The notes below the pieces were generated by a model. That model had not been told where the DNA came from. It did no database searches and saw nothing but the letters and a program-made list of their open reading frames with translations. DNA of 64,000 nt, taken from assembly GCA_013339895.1 (NCBI GenBank), contig JABACO010000016.1, positions 3,677,767 to 3,741,766 of the forward strand. The letters run 5' to 3'. This document shows positions 37,704-46,860 of this stretch, in pieces. Both the position numbers and the translations under genes were made by a program. The stretch is from Ephydatia muelleri (lineage: Eukaryota; Porifera; Demospongiae; Spongillida; Spongillidae). Each line of letters begins with the position of its first letter. Position 1 is the stretch's first letter.

Positions 37704-40700
37704 ATGTGTGTGTGATGTGTGTGTGATGTGTGTTTGGTGTGTGTGTGTGATGTGTGTTTGGTATGTGTGTGATGTGTGTTTGGTGTGTGTGTGTGTGTGT
37801 GTGTGATGTGTGTTTGATGTGTGTGTGATGTGTGTTTGGTGTGTGTGTGATGTGTGTTTGGTGTGTGTGAGATGTGTGTTTGGTATGTGTATGGTGTGTG
37901 TGTGTGTTATATGCATGTGTAGTGTGTGCATGTATGTGTGTGTGGTGTGTGTTATAGCATGTGTGTGTGCATGCATATGATTAAACTACATGTGAATATA
38001 CCTTGCATGTACTGGGACCAGTTATATGGCTTTACCATATATTGGTATGGAGTCTCAGCAGCTTCACTTGTACCTAGGATATAACAAGTCTACATGATTT
38101 GCAGAAACTGGTGGGAGTCAGCAGTGTCACTGCTGATGACAGAATCTGTGTACTTGAAATTTTTCACAGTTCATGTATGCAAAGCATGTTGACTTCAACT
38201 TATTCATTATTAAGCTGTGGCATAGTACTGCTTTGTTCTCACACCAGAAAATATGTCTAGGCATAAACTAGACATATATACGATGTGCAATGATCCCTCT
38301 TTATGGAAAGATACTTTTCGTGCCCAACTGTCAGGTGTTTTCTCAAAATCAGTTGCCATTGGAGTGTTTCATAAAAGGACCACAGAAACCGTGACCTGCA
38401 CAGCGTTAGTAGATAGAAAAATAGCATGCCTCGACAGTGTGCACTGATTTTTTTCTAGTGCTGAAATGAATGTGGAAAAGCTTCAAAGAATAATGGTATT
38501 TTTTGATAAGCGTAAAGTAACAAAATAGGTTTTAGAGCATTAACCATCAGGATACCTCAAGTAAACCATAGTGCATGACATGTCACGCGAGTCTATGTGC
38601 AATATCGGAGGTAGATTTTTCATTAGCTTTGCCATTTAATCTAGGTTATAATAAAGCCTTTCAAATTAAATGATCAGTGCTATACTGTCCCCTTGATACA
38701 ACAAGTGAGGAGGTCAAATGTGTCACATACATGCAGCCAATGTTGTCCAGGGTCCAGTGTGGGTATACTAATTGGGGTCAATCGATTTTGAAGAAACTCG
38801 GTCTGGCAAGGGCCGTTGTCACAGTACTATGTGTCCTCCTGAAAATTGTCCGGCTGGACATTATATCCTAGGACCCTACGTCTGCCAGATGCTCGGTCCT
38901 AGGACCAGCGGTCCCCCCGGACAATGTACCCTAGGATACTATGTCCACTCTTAGGATTATGTGTCCCCCCGGACAATGTACCCTAGGATACTATGTCCAC
39001 TCTTAGGATTATGTGTCCCCCCGGACAATGTACCCTAGGATACTATGTCCACTCTTAGGATTATGTGTCCCCCCGGACAATGTACCCTAGGATACTATGT
39101 CCACTCTTAGGATTATGTGTCCCCCCGGACAATGTATCCTAGGATAATATACATCCCCCTTAGGATTATATTTGTGTGTCTCTCCCTCACATGCACTTCC
39201 GTGTTGTACATGTGAGCTCATTAACATTATGTAGCTGACACATATACATGCTCGTGCATGTACATGTATCTGCAATTTGAATCATGCAGCACAGTACAGT
39301 AGCGAATTGCACATCAGCACATTAGCACATTCGCACATCAGCAAAAATAATTAAATTCACCAGAAATTGTGGAAACCATAGCCTATGCTAATCGATTGAT
39401 ACCATCGTCTGTCATTGGAAGGCATGGAGCTAAAATCGATAAGGTTTGCTACGAAAACTAACAGTTTCTACAATTTCCAGTGAATTTAGTTATTTTTGCT
39501 GATGTGCAAATGTGTTAATGTGCTGATGTGTAGGTTTTCATCGTGGCACTCAACCATAATTCTTTTCTGATCACTTCATCAAAACCCCACAATCTGTTTA
39601 TCCACACCCATACATGTACTTTCCACTAATAAATAACTAACCGTCTTTGCATGACTGTGGAATTGTCTTGCTTTTCTGCGGATAGTCCTTTACCATTCCT
39701 TGTCGGCTGCATCCAAACTCTCCGTCAGGTACCTGAAAACATATTGATACTGCTGGGCAGTAACTTCTCTGTGACAAACTTGTCTCTCATAATACAGCCT
39801 CAATACAGCATGTGGATCTATCATTTGCGTCATATGCTCTTCTTATTAGATGATGTGTACCAAATTCATACAGGAGAACATGTACAAACAGAGCTAGCTA
39901 TAGAGCCGAGAGAAACAGTAAGTATTTAGTGGGGGGGACCGCCTATCCTAAGATGGAACACCGCATCCTAGGACTATGGGTGATCCGGGAGGACGCGTAG
40001 TCCTGTGACACCGTATTGTACCATGCATGTGTTAACCACACCAGGGTCCTGCCTTATATGATTTTCTGCCACCCCACCTCACATGTTTCGTCAAGTATAT
40101 ATGCTCCTACATGTAAGTAGCTATGTACGTGTATCTAGGTCAGTGCGTGGTGGATGTACGACGACGTGTGGTCTATGACGAAATCAGAACTTTCTCTTCA
40201 TTAGGCCATAGATAGCTATATGCAACACTTGCGGAAAATACTGCTCTGATCGGTTTACACGTGCACAACACAATGTTGCCCGTGGGCTCCTTTATAGCGA
40301 AAATAATAATTCAACTGTGGATGTCATAGCTAACATGTAAGCAAAGCAGTAAAGTTGCTAGCAATGTCCTCAATAGTTGAAGCAGTTTGACAAAATGTCC
40401 CAATTGTGTTCAGAGTCTCGTCTGCGGCGAGAGTGCAAAACGCACTGAAATGGGGAACCACGTTCATACATGTACATGCATATAGTGACCTAACAACAGT
40501 GGCATAAATGACGACAAAGCTTAAGGTGGTGGGTGACAGTGGCAGTTGTCATCTCAAACGCTCCGTCCGTCATCATCGCCTAGTGCTCTCTCCCCATCAT
40601 CACTGCCGAGGGCATCTCGAACGCTCCTTTCATCATCGACATCATTTCGACTGCCAATATCCTCTGCTGAAGTAGCGATGGAAACCACAGCAATCACCGA

Positions 40701-41684
40701 CAACATGCAAACTAGTTCCAATCTCATTCTCACCTGTGTTTACGTACATGTAGTATCAGCTTAGCGAGCTAACTGCTGTATATACACACTCCTGATATGT
40801 ACCAATGCAGGAAATGACCCCATTGATCAGGTGTGATCAGGTTTGAAGTCATGCGTAATTTCAATACAAAGCTTTTTTGACTGTGGTTTTGTGCTCATCG
40901 TGACACGTGAATCTTTGGTACAAGGTCAATTTATCGTATGCGCCAATGAATATTCATGCAAACGATACTGTAGGACCAATTATTTTGGAGCGCTAGAAAA
41001 TTTAGAACACTAATTTTGGAACAGTGTCCCTGCTCAGTTGTGCCATTTTTAAGGATGGGAGGATGTAGATGCACTACACAGGTACTTCCATATGGAGCAT
41101 GTTCCAAAAACATGTTATGATGACTGCTACAAAGCACCATTCCAAATTAGTTGGCCCTAAAGTAGGTTTCCAATCATGCATGTTAGTTAATATGATGGCA
41201 GTCGAAATGATTGGCGGAGCATTCGAGATGCTTTCGACGGGCAGTGTGCTTGGCTTGCTGAATACAGTCTGGACAATTATTGCACCCCATCCCTCGCTGG
41301 ATATAAAACCCAACTTGGCAGAATTTTTGCATGTATATAGGTAGAATCAGTGCATTAATTTTGTGACATGTACAGGTATTAGTGTAATGTACCAAGATGT
41401 GCATTCAGACATATGATTGATGGGTAGATGCAACAGAAAAATATTATAATGGCCCTTTTCTCCAGCAAAGTACCTATTATCACATTACATGTGGAAAATG
41501 CAACAAGCTAATAGAACGGAAAGGATGGCAATGTTCTCGTTGCGAAAAGATTTTCAGTACCTGTTCAGTCTGGTGAGTGACATTAGTGGGGAACTAATTG
41601 TTTAATAGTGTGGGGAATATTGGAATGTGTATAATGTGCATAAAACTACTTGATTTGAGTGGTTGCATAGGCAAGTGAATACTG

Positions 41685-41764
<80 letters not shown>

Positions 41765-43359
41765 AGTTTCAATCTAAAAATCAAGAGTTTTAGATAATAG
41801 CATCTTGTCCATATTGATTTGGTTGGTATGGTATGGTAGCAACACAGCTAGTATCGTTACATATTGCATATAATATAATATGGCTTCTGAATGATTGGAA
41901 TAGATGATTTGTATACCAATAGGTGTATATAAGCTGCATGGTACCCGTGTGCATGTATATATATGTTCAGTGGATGTGTGGATAGTGAATGCATGCATAT
42001 TGCTAAATCTGGCTACACAACCATGACAGTTTGGCTGTGTATACATATAAGCTGTGCTACTTTAAGTATTAAAGCAAAGATCGGAACTTGTTTGGCAATG
42101 GAACTAACAAATGTTGTAGCTCAGCTGGTAGAAGTAATTGTCTAAGCATTGCACACCAACTCCCTCATACAAGACTGTTGCAAGTGTCTTCAGGGATATG
42201 ATGTTACTCTGTTTTTTTTTCTGAAGCTATTTTGTCAGGCATGTGAGGATGTATCATGCAGAAAGTAAAGAGTCAAATCATGTTGTTATGAGAACTTACA
42301 GGAGATGTGCCGAACAATGTGTTGTGAACCTTGCTGATGTAGCACTTTACAAGAAACATTCAGTGCATGCATCATATGCTTGACCAGCGTAAGGCACATA
42401 CTCACAAGGTATATGGCTAAGACATCAACTAAGCTTAATATCTGTCTCTTTCTAATGAACATTTGAAGCTGTTTATGCGGCTCATTCCCCCAGGCATATA
42501 GGCTTGATGATGAAGAATTTTAGAGGTGTAATGCAATATAATAGCTATGGTTAAGGAGGAGCAGAGGGATGGGTAGTGTCCTTTGTTGCTACAATGTTTT
42601 CAGTACAGAACTTGAACATGTGCATTTCTAGTACCGTAATATCCTGTGCCAATTGAACATATTTGGACCAGACTTTGACAAGCAATTAACGTTATTGAAT
42701 AACCTTGTCAGTAAACCTCTAGCCTGAACCCAGTGAACTTGTTTTGCACTCAGTAAATCTTTGAATGTAGTTTTAGAGCTCTCAGGATGGAGAGAGGGCA
42801 ATACTAAAGTAACCTGTGTTGGGCCACACACTTAATGACTTCATATTAGGTACAATTGATAATAATGTGCACTGTACTATGTGTATACATGTAGTGTACA
42901 CACATTATGCATTGCGTATTATATCAATTCAATCTACCTCTGCTGTAACTATTCACTACACAAGTTAGTAGGATAGCAGATGAGTGTGGTTGACATTGTG
43001 TGAAATACTAGTTAAAAGGCACTTGGTATTTCACTCAGATTATGTTGCCATTTGGAATATATAACTATTCGAATTTATGCAGCTACCAAAGTTAGATGTT
43101 ATGGTATTCTGATGTGTAACTTCAGCTGTACGCACCTTATTTAAAACTGTACAGAATTATCGGACAGTGTGTCAAAGTGAAAATTTACTCGGCTGTCAAT
43201 TTGTATTGCAGCAATGGAACAGTGAAAGGACTTTTTGTATGGTGCCAAGTGTGCGGGCATGGAGGACATCTGAAGCACATCAGGGATTGGCACAAGACAG
43301 AGACCAGGTGTCCTGCTGGGTGTGGTCATGAGTGCTTCACGCAGCCAGCAGTTCTGTAG
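16696..43359 (+). CDS. WDR24: WDR24 (GATOR2 subunit), complete 25-exon gene
   Basis: WDR24 belongs to GATOR2, which relieves GATOR1 inhibition of mTORC1 at the lysosome in response to amino acids. Coding exons: 16696-16702, 18152-18253, 19271-19393, 23261-23338, 24000-24109, 24479-24544, 25252-25314, 25968-26096, 26774-26880, 27132-27229, 28030-28130, 28210-28289, 29843-29957, 30849-30935, 31038-31308, 31680-31709, 31798-31874, 34605-34648, 35569-35616, 35917-35977, 36082-36147, 36769-36871, 36929-37014, 41466-41572, 43212-43359. They total 2307 nt, 768 aa plus stop, with every phase compatible and GT/AG at each intron; human WDR24 is about 790 aa. N-terminal WD40 propeller (about residues 3-350), helical middle, disordered linker, helical segment, then C-terminal zinc-binding RING-like region. 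Introns carry LINEs, a piggyBac, a tRNA, MITEs and a dead peptide gene. Confidence 0.96.
16888..16965. repeat. (GTAT)n microsatellite in WDR24 intron 1
   Basis: About 19 tetranucleotide units. Confidence 0.95.
17776..17889. repeat. 19-bp tandem repeat, six copies
   Basis: Unit CATGCCAACTAATGCACAT with single-base variants (AATG/AGTG, GCC/GTC), in WDR24 intron 1. Confidence 0.95.
18026..18135. repeat. ~33-bp imperfect tandem repeat
   Basis: Three to four copies around ACCACATTGTACAGTACTTC, ending just upstream of WDR24 exon 2. Confidence 0.85.
18152..18253 (+). CDS. WDR24: WDR24 exon 2
   Basis: After TTACTTTTCAG. Encodes [20 protein letters not shown]...MVAVAGRK, equivalent to the first propeller strands (human ...VVVAGRSIFKI). 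Confidence 0.92.
18348..18497. repeat. 38-bp minisatellite, four copies
   Basis: Unit begins TAGCCTAACCCGCATGCACC, nearly identical between copies, 95 bases after WDR24 exon 2. Confidence 0.95.
19211..19258. repeat. (GT)n microsatellite
   Basis: Dinucleotide run 12 bases upstream of WDR24 exon 3; a second run follows the exon at 19399-19424. The GT-encoded VCVCV frames are not genes. Confidence 0.95.
19271..19393 (+). CDS. WDR24: WDR24 exon 3
   Basis: Encodes [36 protein letters not shown]. Flanked on both sides by GT microsatellites. Confidence 0.92.
19990..22880 (-). mobile_element. Three or four decayed LINE copies (same family as 43.9-49 kb), antisense in WDR24 intron 3
   Basis: Minus-strand fragments: 20973-20386 ([32 protein letters not shown]), 20551-20000 ([25 protein letters not shown]), 21780-21553 ([33 protein letters not shown]), 21211-20924 ([41 protein letters not shown]) and 22405-22148 ([21 protein letters not shown]). 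The C-terminal segment recurs, so several overlapping partial copies are present. None has an intact frame. Confidence 0.75.
23261..23338 (+). CDS. WDR24: WDR24 exon 4
   Basis: Encodes [20 protein letters not shown], a WD repeat end matching human LLATAATNGVVVTWNL. Donor is GTCAGT. Confidence 0.92.
23539..23615. repeat. (CTAA)n microsatellite
   Basis: About 18 tetranucleotide units in WDR24 intron 4. Confidence 0.93.
24000..24109 (+). CDS. WDR24: WDR24 exon 5
   Basis: Encodes [20 protein letters not shown] then [10 protein letters not shown], the next WD repeat. Confidence 0.93.
24479..24544 (+). CDS. WDR24: WDR24 exon 6
   Basis: 22 codons, [20 protein letters not shown], phase 0 both ends; SESVRDV is shared with human. 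Confidence 0.92.
25252..25314 (+). CDS. WDR24: WDR24 exon 7
   Basis: 21 codons, [20 protein letters not shown]; its GTAAGT donor runs straight into a GT microsatellite. Confidence 0.92.
25322..25520. repeat. Long interrupted (GT)n tract
   Basis: About 200 bases of GT with GC and AT interruptions directly after WDR24 exon 7. All six open frames over it are repeat artefacts. Confidence 0.95.
25701..25775. repeat. Short hairpin element
   Basis: GAGGTAATATGTTAATCACT... inverted as ...GAGATTAACATATTACCTC around CTGG. Almost perfect, about 36-base arms. Confidence 0.88.
25968..26096 (+). CDS. WDR24: WDR24 exon 8
   Basis: Encodes [30 protein letters not shown] and GGRDKTIK, a canonical WD repeat (human AHNGPVFCCDWHP...TGGRDKMVK). 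Confidence 0.95.
26774..26880 (+). CDS. WDR24: WDR24 exon 9
   Basis: Encodes [27 protein letters not shown]. Ends in phase 2 at ACAAG|GTGGAG. Confidence 0.93.
27132..27229 (+). CDS. WDR24: WDR24 exon 10
   Basis: Encodes [39 protein letters not shown] is diagnostic for WDR24. Confidence 0.95.
28030..28130 (+). CDS. WDR24: WDR24 exon 11
   Basis: Encodes [33 protein letters not shown] (human [25 protein letters not shown]). Confidence 0.94.
28210..28289 (+). CDS. WDR24: WDR24 exon 12
   Basis: Encodes [20 protein letters not shown], end of the propeller. Intron 11 is only 79 bases, showing how short introns are here without insertions. Confidence 0.92.
28938..29133. repeat. Hairpin MITE in WDR24 intron 12
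   Basis: ACTGACCACAAGTTCAGTTA (28938 on) is the exact inverse of the right end near 29133. Arms of about 54 bases around ~88 internal bases. Confidence 0.9.
29843..29957 (+). CDS. WDR24: WDR24 exon 13
   Basis: Encodes [20 protein letters not shown] and [11 protein letters not shown], the less conserved propeller-to-helix linker. Confidence 0.88.
30849..30935 (+). CDS. WDR24: WDR24 exon 14
   Basis: Encodes [20 protein letters not shown] and YELCDHNYK (human [20 protein letters not shown]). Confidence 0.93.
31038..31308 (+). CDS. WDR24: WDR24 exon 15
   Basis: Largest exon: [20 protein letters not shown] (human [20 protein letters not shown]), then a Ser/Thr/Glu-rich, probably disordered linker. 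Confidence 0.93.
31680..31709 (+). CDS. WDR24: WDR24 exon 16 (30-nt micro-exon)
   Basis: [10 protein letters not shown] between TTTTTAG and GTAAGT; acidic linker. Confidence 0.82.
31798..31874 (+). CDS. WDR24: WDR24 exon 17
   Basis: [20 protein letters not shown]; linker, phase fits both neighbours. Confidence 0.85.
32054..33864 (+). mobile_element. piggyBac-type DNA transposon in WDR24 intron 17
   Basis: Terminal inverted repeats begin GTCACAAATCTTAATTAT at 32054 and end ATAATTAGATTTGTGAC at 33864. TTAA flanks both ends (32050-32053, 33865-33868), the piggyBac target duplication. The internal transposase homology at 32597-33560 is on the same strand as WDR24. Confidence 0.85.
32597..33560 (+). 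pseudogene. piggyBac transposase (DDE_Tnp_1_7 type), broken
   Basis: Readable as [111 protein letters not shown]. This order is typical of PGBD4-like piggyBac transposases; the Asp of CVDES and of SADS are the first two catalytic positions. There is a stop/frameshift near 32983, and the reading breaks near 33555 before the third acidic residue and the C-terminal zinc finger, so no functional enzyme is expected. Confidence 0.88.
34605..34648 (+). CDS. WDR24: WDR24 exon 18
   Basis: [15 protein letters not shown] (human LPQEAFPLRHEIVDT); clear anchor after the variable linker. Confidence 0.93.
35569..35616 (+). CDS. WDR24: WDR24 exon 19
   Basis: [15 protein letters not shown], disordered linker; phase 2 in and out. 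Confidence 0.8.
35917..35977 (+). CDS. WDR24: WDR24 exon 20
   Basis: [20 protein letters not shown]; linker, restores phase 0. Confidence 0.8.
36082..36147 (+). CDS. WDR24: WDR24 exon 21
   Basis: [22 protein letters not shown]; human FFGVLVRDMLHFYAEQ. Confidence 0.94.
36395..36404 (-). terminator. Pol III T-run terminator of the tRNA
   Basis: A T10 run on the minus strand immediately 3' of the tRNA. Confidence 0.8.
36406..36478 (-). tRNA. tRNA-Lys (CUU)
   Basis: 73 nt on the minus strand, inside WDR24 intron 21. Acceptor stem GCCCGGC pairs with GTTGGGC using two G-U pairs, discriminator G. A box TAGCTCAGTCGGTAGAGC, anticodon loop CTCTTAA (anticodon CTT), B box GGGTTCGAGCCCC. Intronless, no CCA encoded, and followed by T10, so it looks functional. 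Confidence 0.96.
36769..36871 (+). CDS. WDR24: WDR24 exon 22
   Basis: [20 protein letters not shown] and QWFSTYI (human GDVQMAVSVLIVLGERVRK...HWYTSYI). Confidence 0.95.
36929..37014 (+). CDS. WDR24: WDR24 exon 23
   Basis: [20 protein letters not shown] (human DLLQRFRLWNVSNEVVKLS). Intron 22 is 57 bases. Confidence 0.94.
37675..37975. repeat. Interrupted GT-rich minisatellite
   Basis: Blocks of GTGTGTGATGTGTGTTTGGT over 300 bases in WDR24 intron 23. The histidine/threonine-rich minus frame is an artefact. Confidence 0.93.
38911..39170. repeat. 52-bp minisatellite, five copies
   Basis: Unit begins GTCCCCCCGGACAATGTACC and contains CCTAGG. Period exactly 52 (38911, 38963, 39015, 39067, 39119), first four almost identical. 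Confidence 0.97.
39311..39530. mobile_element. MITE with ~65-bp terminal inverted repeats
   Basis: Left end CACATCAGCACATTAGCACA, right end inverse (…TGTTAATGTGCTGATGTG). The inner portion AGCAAAAATAATTAAATTCA also pairs. No coding capacity. Confidence 0.85.
40554..40727 (-). pseudogene. Six-cysteine peptide precursor, dead copy
   Basis: Starts [20 protein letters not shown] as in the intact genes, but the Arg codon in the second RSVRD site is TGA (GTT TGA GAT at 40554). The downstream Cys-rich part is partly deleted (jump to TGGGTGACAG near 40530). The TATA box is altered to TATATACAG. Lies antisense in WDR24 intron 23. Confidence 0.9.
41466..41572 (+). CDS. WDR24: WDR24 exon 24 (zinc-binding region, first half)
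   Basis: Encodes [20 protein letters not shown] and the following Cys717: cysteines 693, 696, 707, 710, 717. With exon 25 they form the WDR24 C-terminal RING-like fold implicated in GATOR2 ubiquitin-ligase function. A decayed duplicate is at 56764-56851. Confidence 0.95.
41689..41763. repeat. (GT)n microsatellite
   Basis: About 37 units in WDR24 intron 24; the duplicate block has a shorter run at 56985-57036. Confidence 0.95.
43212..43359 (+). CDS. WDR24: WDR24 exon 25 (zinc-binding region, second half, stop)
   Basis: [20 protein letters not shown] and [11 protein letters not shown], nearly identical to human [20 protein letters not shown]...CPAGCGHLCEYS. Cys731/734/753/757/761 and His736/739/742/759 are candidate zinc ligands. 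Ends TAG at 43359. Confidence 0.96.
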
Positions 43360-43950
43360 CTGCGGTGAACACTCAATGGACTCTGTTATATTGGACCTTA
43401 CATGCAAACAAAATACGTGCACCCACAACATGCCTTTACATGCCTGTGTGGCTGTTATCACATGTTATGTTTTGTGTTGGACTGGAATATCTGTACTGAT
43501 CACAGCAGCCGGATATCTGATAGCCAAACCATAATAATGTAGATTATGGGCCATTTAGCATTATGCTACTCAAACTGCATTAAATTGAAGTGCACATAAA
43601 TTTAACTCTGTATTACAATTAATATGCAACCTGCATGTACATATTTCACTGTTTATATACTCTTTATTTTTGTTGTGTGTCCGTATTACCTCTGATTGTT
43701 TTAACTTAACTAATCAGTATGATTGAAGCTGTGGTACACAAATCATGGTTGTCACTGTTGTTTGTGTGTCTGCACATTAGATCGTACCATAAGAATTGTA
43801 CCGTAAATAATTAAGTACTAGCCTCATTATATTATCCTGCCCATTTGAAGTTGAATATGTGTGGTGAATATTTCTTTCGCTTCTGTTATATGGTCATAAA
43901 TATCCCATCCCATATGCAGTTCACTGTTAGGTGTTCAGCAAGATCGATCC
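43360..43950. other. WDR24 3' flank
   Basis: Presumed 3' UTR and spacer. An ATTAAA near 43579 is a possible but unproven poly(A) signal. No gene seen. Confidence 0.4.
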
Positions 43951-43959
43951 CCTTGGACC

Positions 43960-45400
43960 CATGCTGTTTTTCCTAGTCTTTCAGAAACTGGTGGCCACTA
44001 TGAGGAGTGTTTACACCTTCTTCAGGCCTGGTATACCTCGTTGATGGCTTGCTTGCAGGTAAACGGTCTGCAGTCTTACGGGCATTGCATCTTTTTAAAG
44101 AACTGGGACCTCATATGGGACTTTTCATTAATTTTTCTAAATGCAAGGTCTTCAGCCCACAGGGCAACAATTTGTTCCCACCAGCGGTGAAGACATCTAT
44201 TTTACCTAACTTAAGCATCCCTGGGGTACCAATAGGTGACAATCTGCATTGCTCCCACTTCATAGCTGAGAAATCTTCCAACGCTAAGGTCCTGCTCTCT
44301 GCCCTAGTAGAGGTGGCTGCAGTTGATCTTCATTTGGCAGCTACTGTAAGCTAGTTCATCTAGCAAGAACCACTCCTCTTAGCCTTTCCTGTGATTCTCT
44401 GCGGTTCTTTGATGAGGAGTTGCTTCTCGACTTGAATAGCATTTGACATTTTGGATTATCACTGGCAACAAGTACAATTTAGCCTCAGCTTTGGCATCAC
44501 TCATATACTTCTCCTCTCTGGCTTTGGCAGTGCTAGCAGTCATGATTTATTGAGTGCCCATTTTAAAGTTCAATGTTCTTGTGTTCCCTTCTGATGCCAT
44601 CCCAGTCAAGTCCACTTTATCCTCTCCTCTCTCTAGCATGCATTGTCTAAGAAGTTGGATGACTATCTCTTTCAGTCAATGTTGATGACCTCCTCACCTG
44701 CCAATAAGGCAAGGCTTCTTTCTGCTTCTGCTCCTCATGCTAGATCGTGGCTTTCAGTCATCCCTTCTGTAAGGTTAGGCTTGCATCTTGACCCAGCTGA
44801 GTTCCAAGCTGCAGTGAAGTGGTGGCTGGGTATGAACTCCTCAATAGGATCAGTGCGCCCCATTCTGCCCAGGCACCACTTTGGATCCTCTTGGACAACC
44901 CCAGTGTCATGCAGACATGGTGGCGATGTGGTTATCAAACACAATGACCTGCAAAACATTTTTACAGAGTTCTGTCGTCGTGCTCGTACGTGTTGAGGCT
45001 GGCCGAGGCCTTTCGGGAGTCAACAGCAACTCTTGTCCAGCAGATGTGCTTGTTGATGGGTGGGAAAGGGCAAAACCTTTGGCCTCTGATGTAACAGTTA
45101 CTTGTGCCCTTACTCTGGCCACTGCTTGTAAGTCAGCAGGAGTTGCAGCTTACACAGCCGAGTGTCGGAAGCTCTGTTCCAACTGTCCAAAGTGTCAGGA
45201 GTTGGGGTGTGTCTGTATTCCCCTTGCTGTTGAAACATATGGCAATTGAAGTACAGAGGCCCAAAACATCTTCTCGTGACTGGCCTTTCAATCAGCCAGA
45301 GCTGCCCAAAGTCAAAGATCATTTTGGAGATTGATGGTTGGTTCAATCTTTCTCAAGTGAGGTGAGTAGCTAGAGCCATCCTGTCTAGGAGAGTTGGTCC
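43960..45400 (+). pseudogene. LINE copy B, 5'-truncated and frameshifted
   Basis: Reverse transcriptase remnant with YLVD at 44034-44045 in place of YxDD, then LHLFKELGPHMGLFINFSKC KV and IPGVPIGDNLHCSHFIAEKS; then LDDYLFQSMLMTSSPANKAR, HARSWLSVIPSVRLGLHLDP, CRHGGDVVIKHNDLQNIFTE FCRRA; then a RPADVLV-like segment (CPADVLVDGWERAKP) and CQELGCVCIPLAVETYGN. Several frame changes and a loss of the catalytic Asp show it is dead. Confidence 0.8.
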
Positions 45401-45639
45401 AAGTTAACTGTTTAATTTAGGTATCATGTTGTGTGTGTTGTACATGTGAAATGATTAATAAATAATATGAATGGCAAGAGCCATCTTGGGAAGGGAGGTT
45501 GTCCAAGGGTAAGTTAGTAAAACTATAGGCTGTTTAGATGTGTTTACATTGTAAGTAAAACTGTAGATTCATTAGATTTAATGATAATGTGTCTGTTTTG
45601 TACTTATTTATCCAGCCAATAATAATAAGAAGAATCCAC

Positions 45640-46480
45640 ATCTATCTCACGCTGTTGATCTCTTGTCTCTCCGTCTGTGGATTCTATCACAGCCTCACCC
45701 GTCCACCAGAGGGTACTGTATAAGAAATCGAAGGACCACCAGTTCTCAATCTTGTTAGAAGCCTCATTACCTGCTGACAAGGCTTGACTCCTCTCTGTGT
45801 CAGCACCTCATGCTGCATCCTGGCTGCTGGTTACATCATCTCCTGGTCTTAATCTGCACCTTGATCCTAACGAGATGCAAATTGCCATCCAATGGTGGCT
45901 AGGGGCTCCTCGTGCTCTCTATGCCCTGGCACAGCTCTTGACCACCTTGGCAACCATGGTGGAGATGTCGTCACTCGCCACAACAATCTGCGCAGTGTGT
46001 TTGTTGATTTCTGCCATTGCGCCCATCTTGGAGTGAGAGTAGAGTCGGGCAGTGGCATTACACCAGACCTAAGCTATATCCGGCCAGCGGAAGTACTTGT
46101 CTTCAATTGGGAGAGAGGTCAACATGTTACCTTTGATATCACAGTGACCTCTTCCTTAACCCCCTTCCATCCTAACAGCAGCAAGCATGTCTGAAGGGGC
46201 TGCAGCAGAGGTAGAGGCCCTGCAGGAAGCACAGAGTAAATGACCCCAAGTGTTCAGAGCTGGGTTGGGTGCGTTCCCACTAGCGGTGGAGACTTATGGA
46301 AATTGGGGAAGAGAGGCCCAACTTTCTCCGGCCTGGCTTCTAACATGGCCATTATCATTTCTTCCCACAAATGTAACGCTCTCAGTGAGATCTACAACAC
46401 GCAGAACTTCTCCCTTGTTCGGGCCATAGCTAGAGTCTTACTGGCTCCCTTGGCTTCTTGGACTATACATATAAAATAAA
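45640..46480 (+). pseudogene. LINE copy C, C-terminal half only
   Basis: APHAASWLLVTSSPGLNLHL, WWLGAP, then in a shifted frame GNHGGDVVTRHNNLRSVFVD, HLGVRVESGSGITPDLSYIR, PAEVLVFNWERGQHVTFDIT VTSSLTP, and finally a segment ending YNTQNFSLVRAIARVLLAPL. Confidence 0.75.
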
Positions 46481-46519
46481 TACTGATGCTGCATGGCAGC
46501 AGGCAAAACTTAGTTAAGT

Positions 46520-46860
46520 CGGGGTGGTCTAGGTTTGCGTTATGTCTCCTGCTGCATATTTAGCCTCAGCTATCACTTCTGGCTTATCTTCTGAGATTTG
46601 TAAGAACTTACACCACTCTATAGACCTTTATAACCACCTTGTTGATCCACCTGTCTCACTCCTGATTCTGTCAACAACAGCTCTTCCCCACGCACTCAAA
46701 AGTTCATGTCAAACAGAATTGAGGATTGCCAGTTTAGAAGACTATTTGATAACTCCACCTGATTGACAGGGCTTGTCTACTCTCTATTTCATCACCTTAT
46801 GCTTCAGCCTAGATATCAGTTACTCCATCTCCTAATGTAGACCTTCACGAAATAGCACAT
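46520..46860 (+). pseudogene. LINE copy D, middle fragment
   Basis: SPAAYLASAITSGLSSEICK ... resembles SPAAFISSLAASGFGNLNLD of copy E, followed by a SLEDYLITPPD part and SPYASA. Strongly decayed. Confidence 0.6.

Larger units (their letters stand above)
38557..42380 (-). repeat. Segmental duplicate block A, spanning WDR24 intron 23, exon 24 and part of intron 24
   Basis: Homologous in order to 55126-57610 (block B): shared pieces include CATGACATGTCACGCG (38574), the peptide gene on the minus strand, the exon-24 flanks and the 41963-42380 segment. Block A is enlarged by a 52-bp minisatellite and a MITE. The direction of duplication cannot be read directly, but A contains the functional WDR24 exon and a dead peptide gene, B the reverse. 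Confidence 0.8.

Noticed and set aside
38880-39180. Regular 52-bp units as a CRISPR array
   Set aside because: No unique spacers between repeats and the genome is eukaryotic; it is a minisatellite.
42105-42150. tRNA-like A box TAGCTCAGCTGGTAGA in the duplicated segment
   Set aside because: No B box or cloverleaf follows; probably chance or an eroded SINE head.
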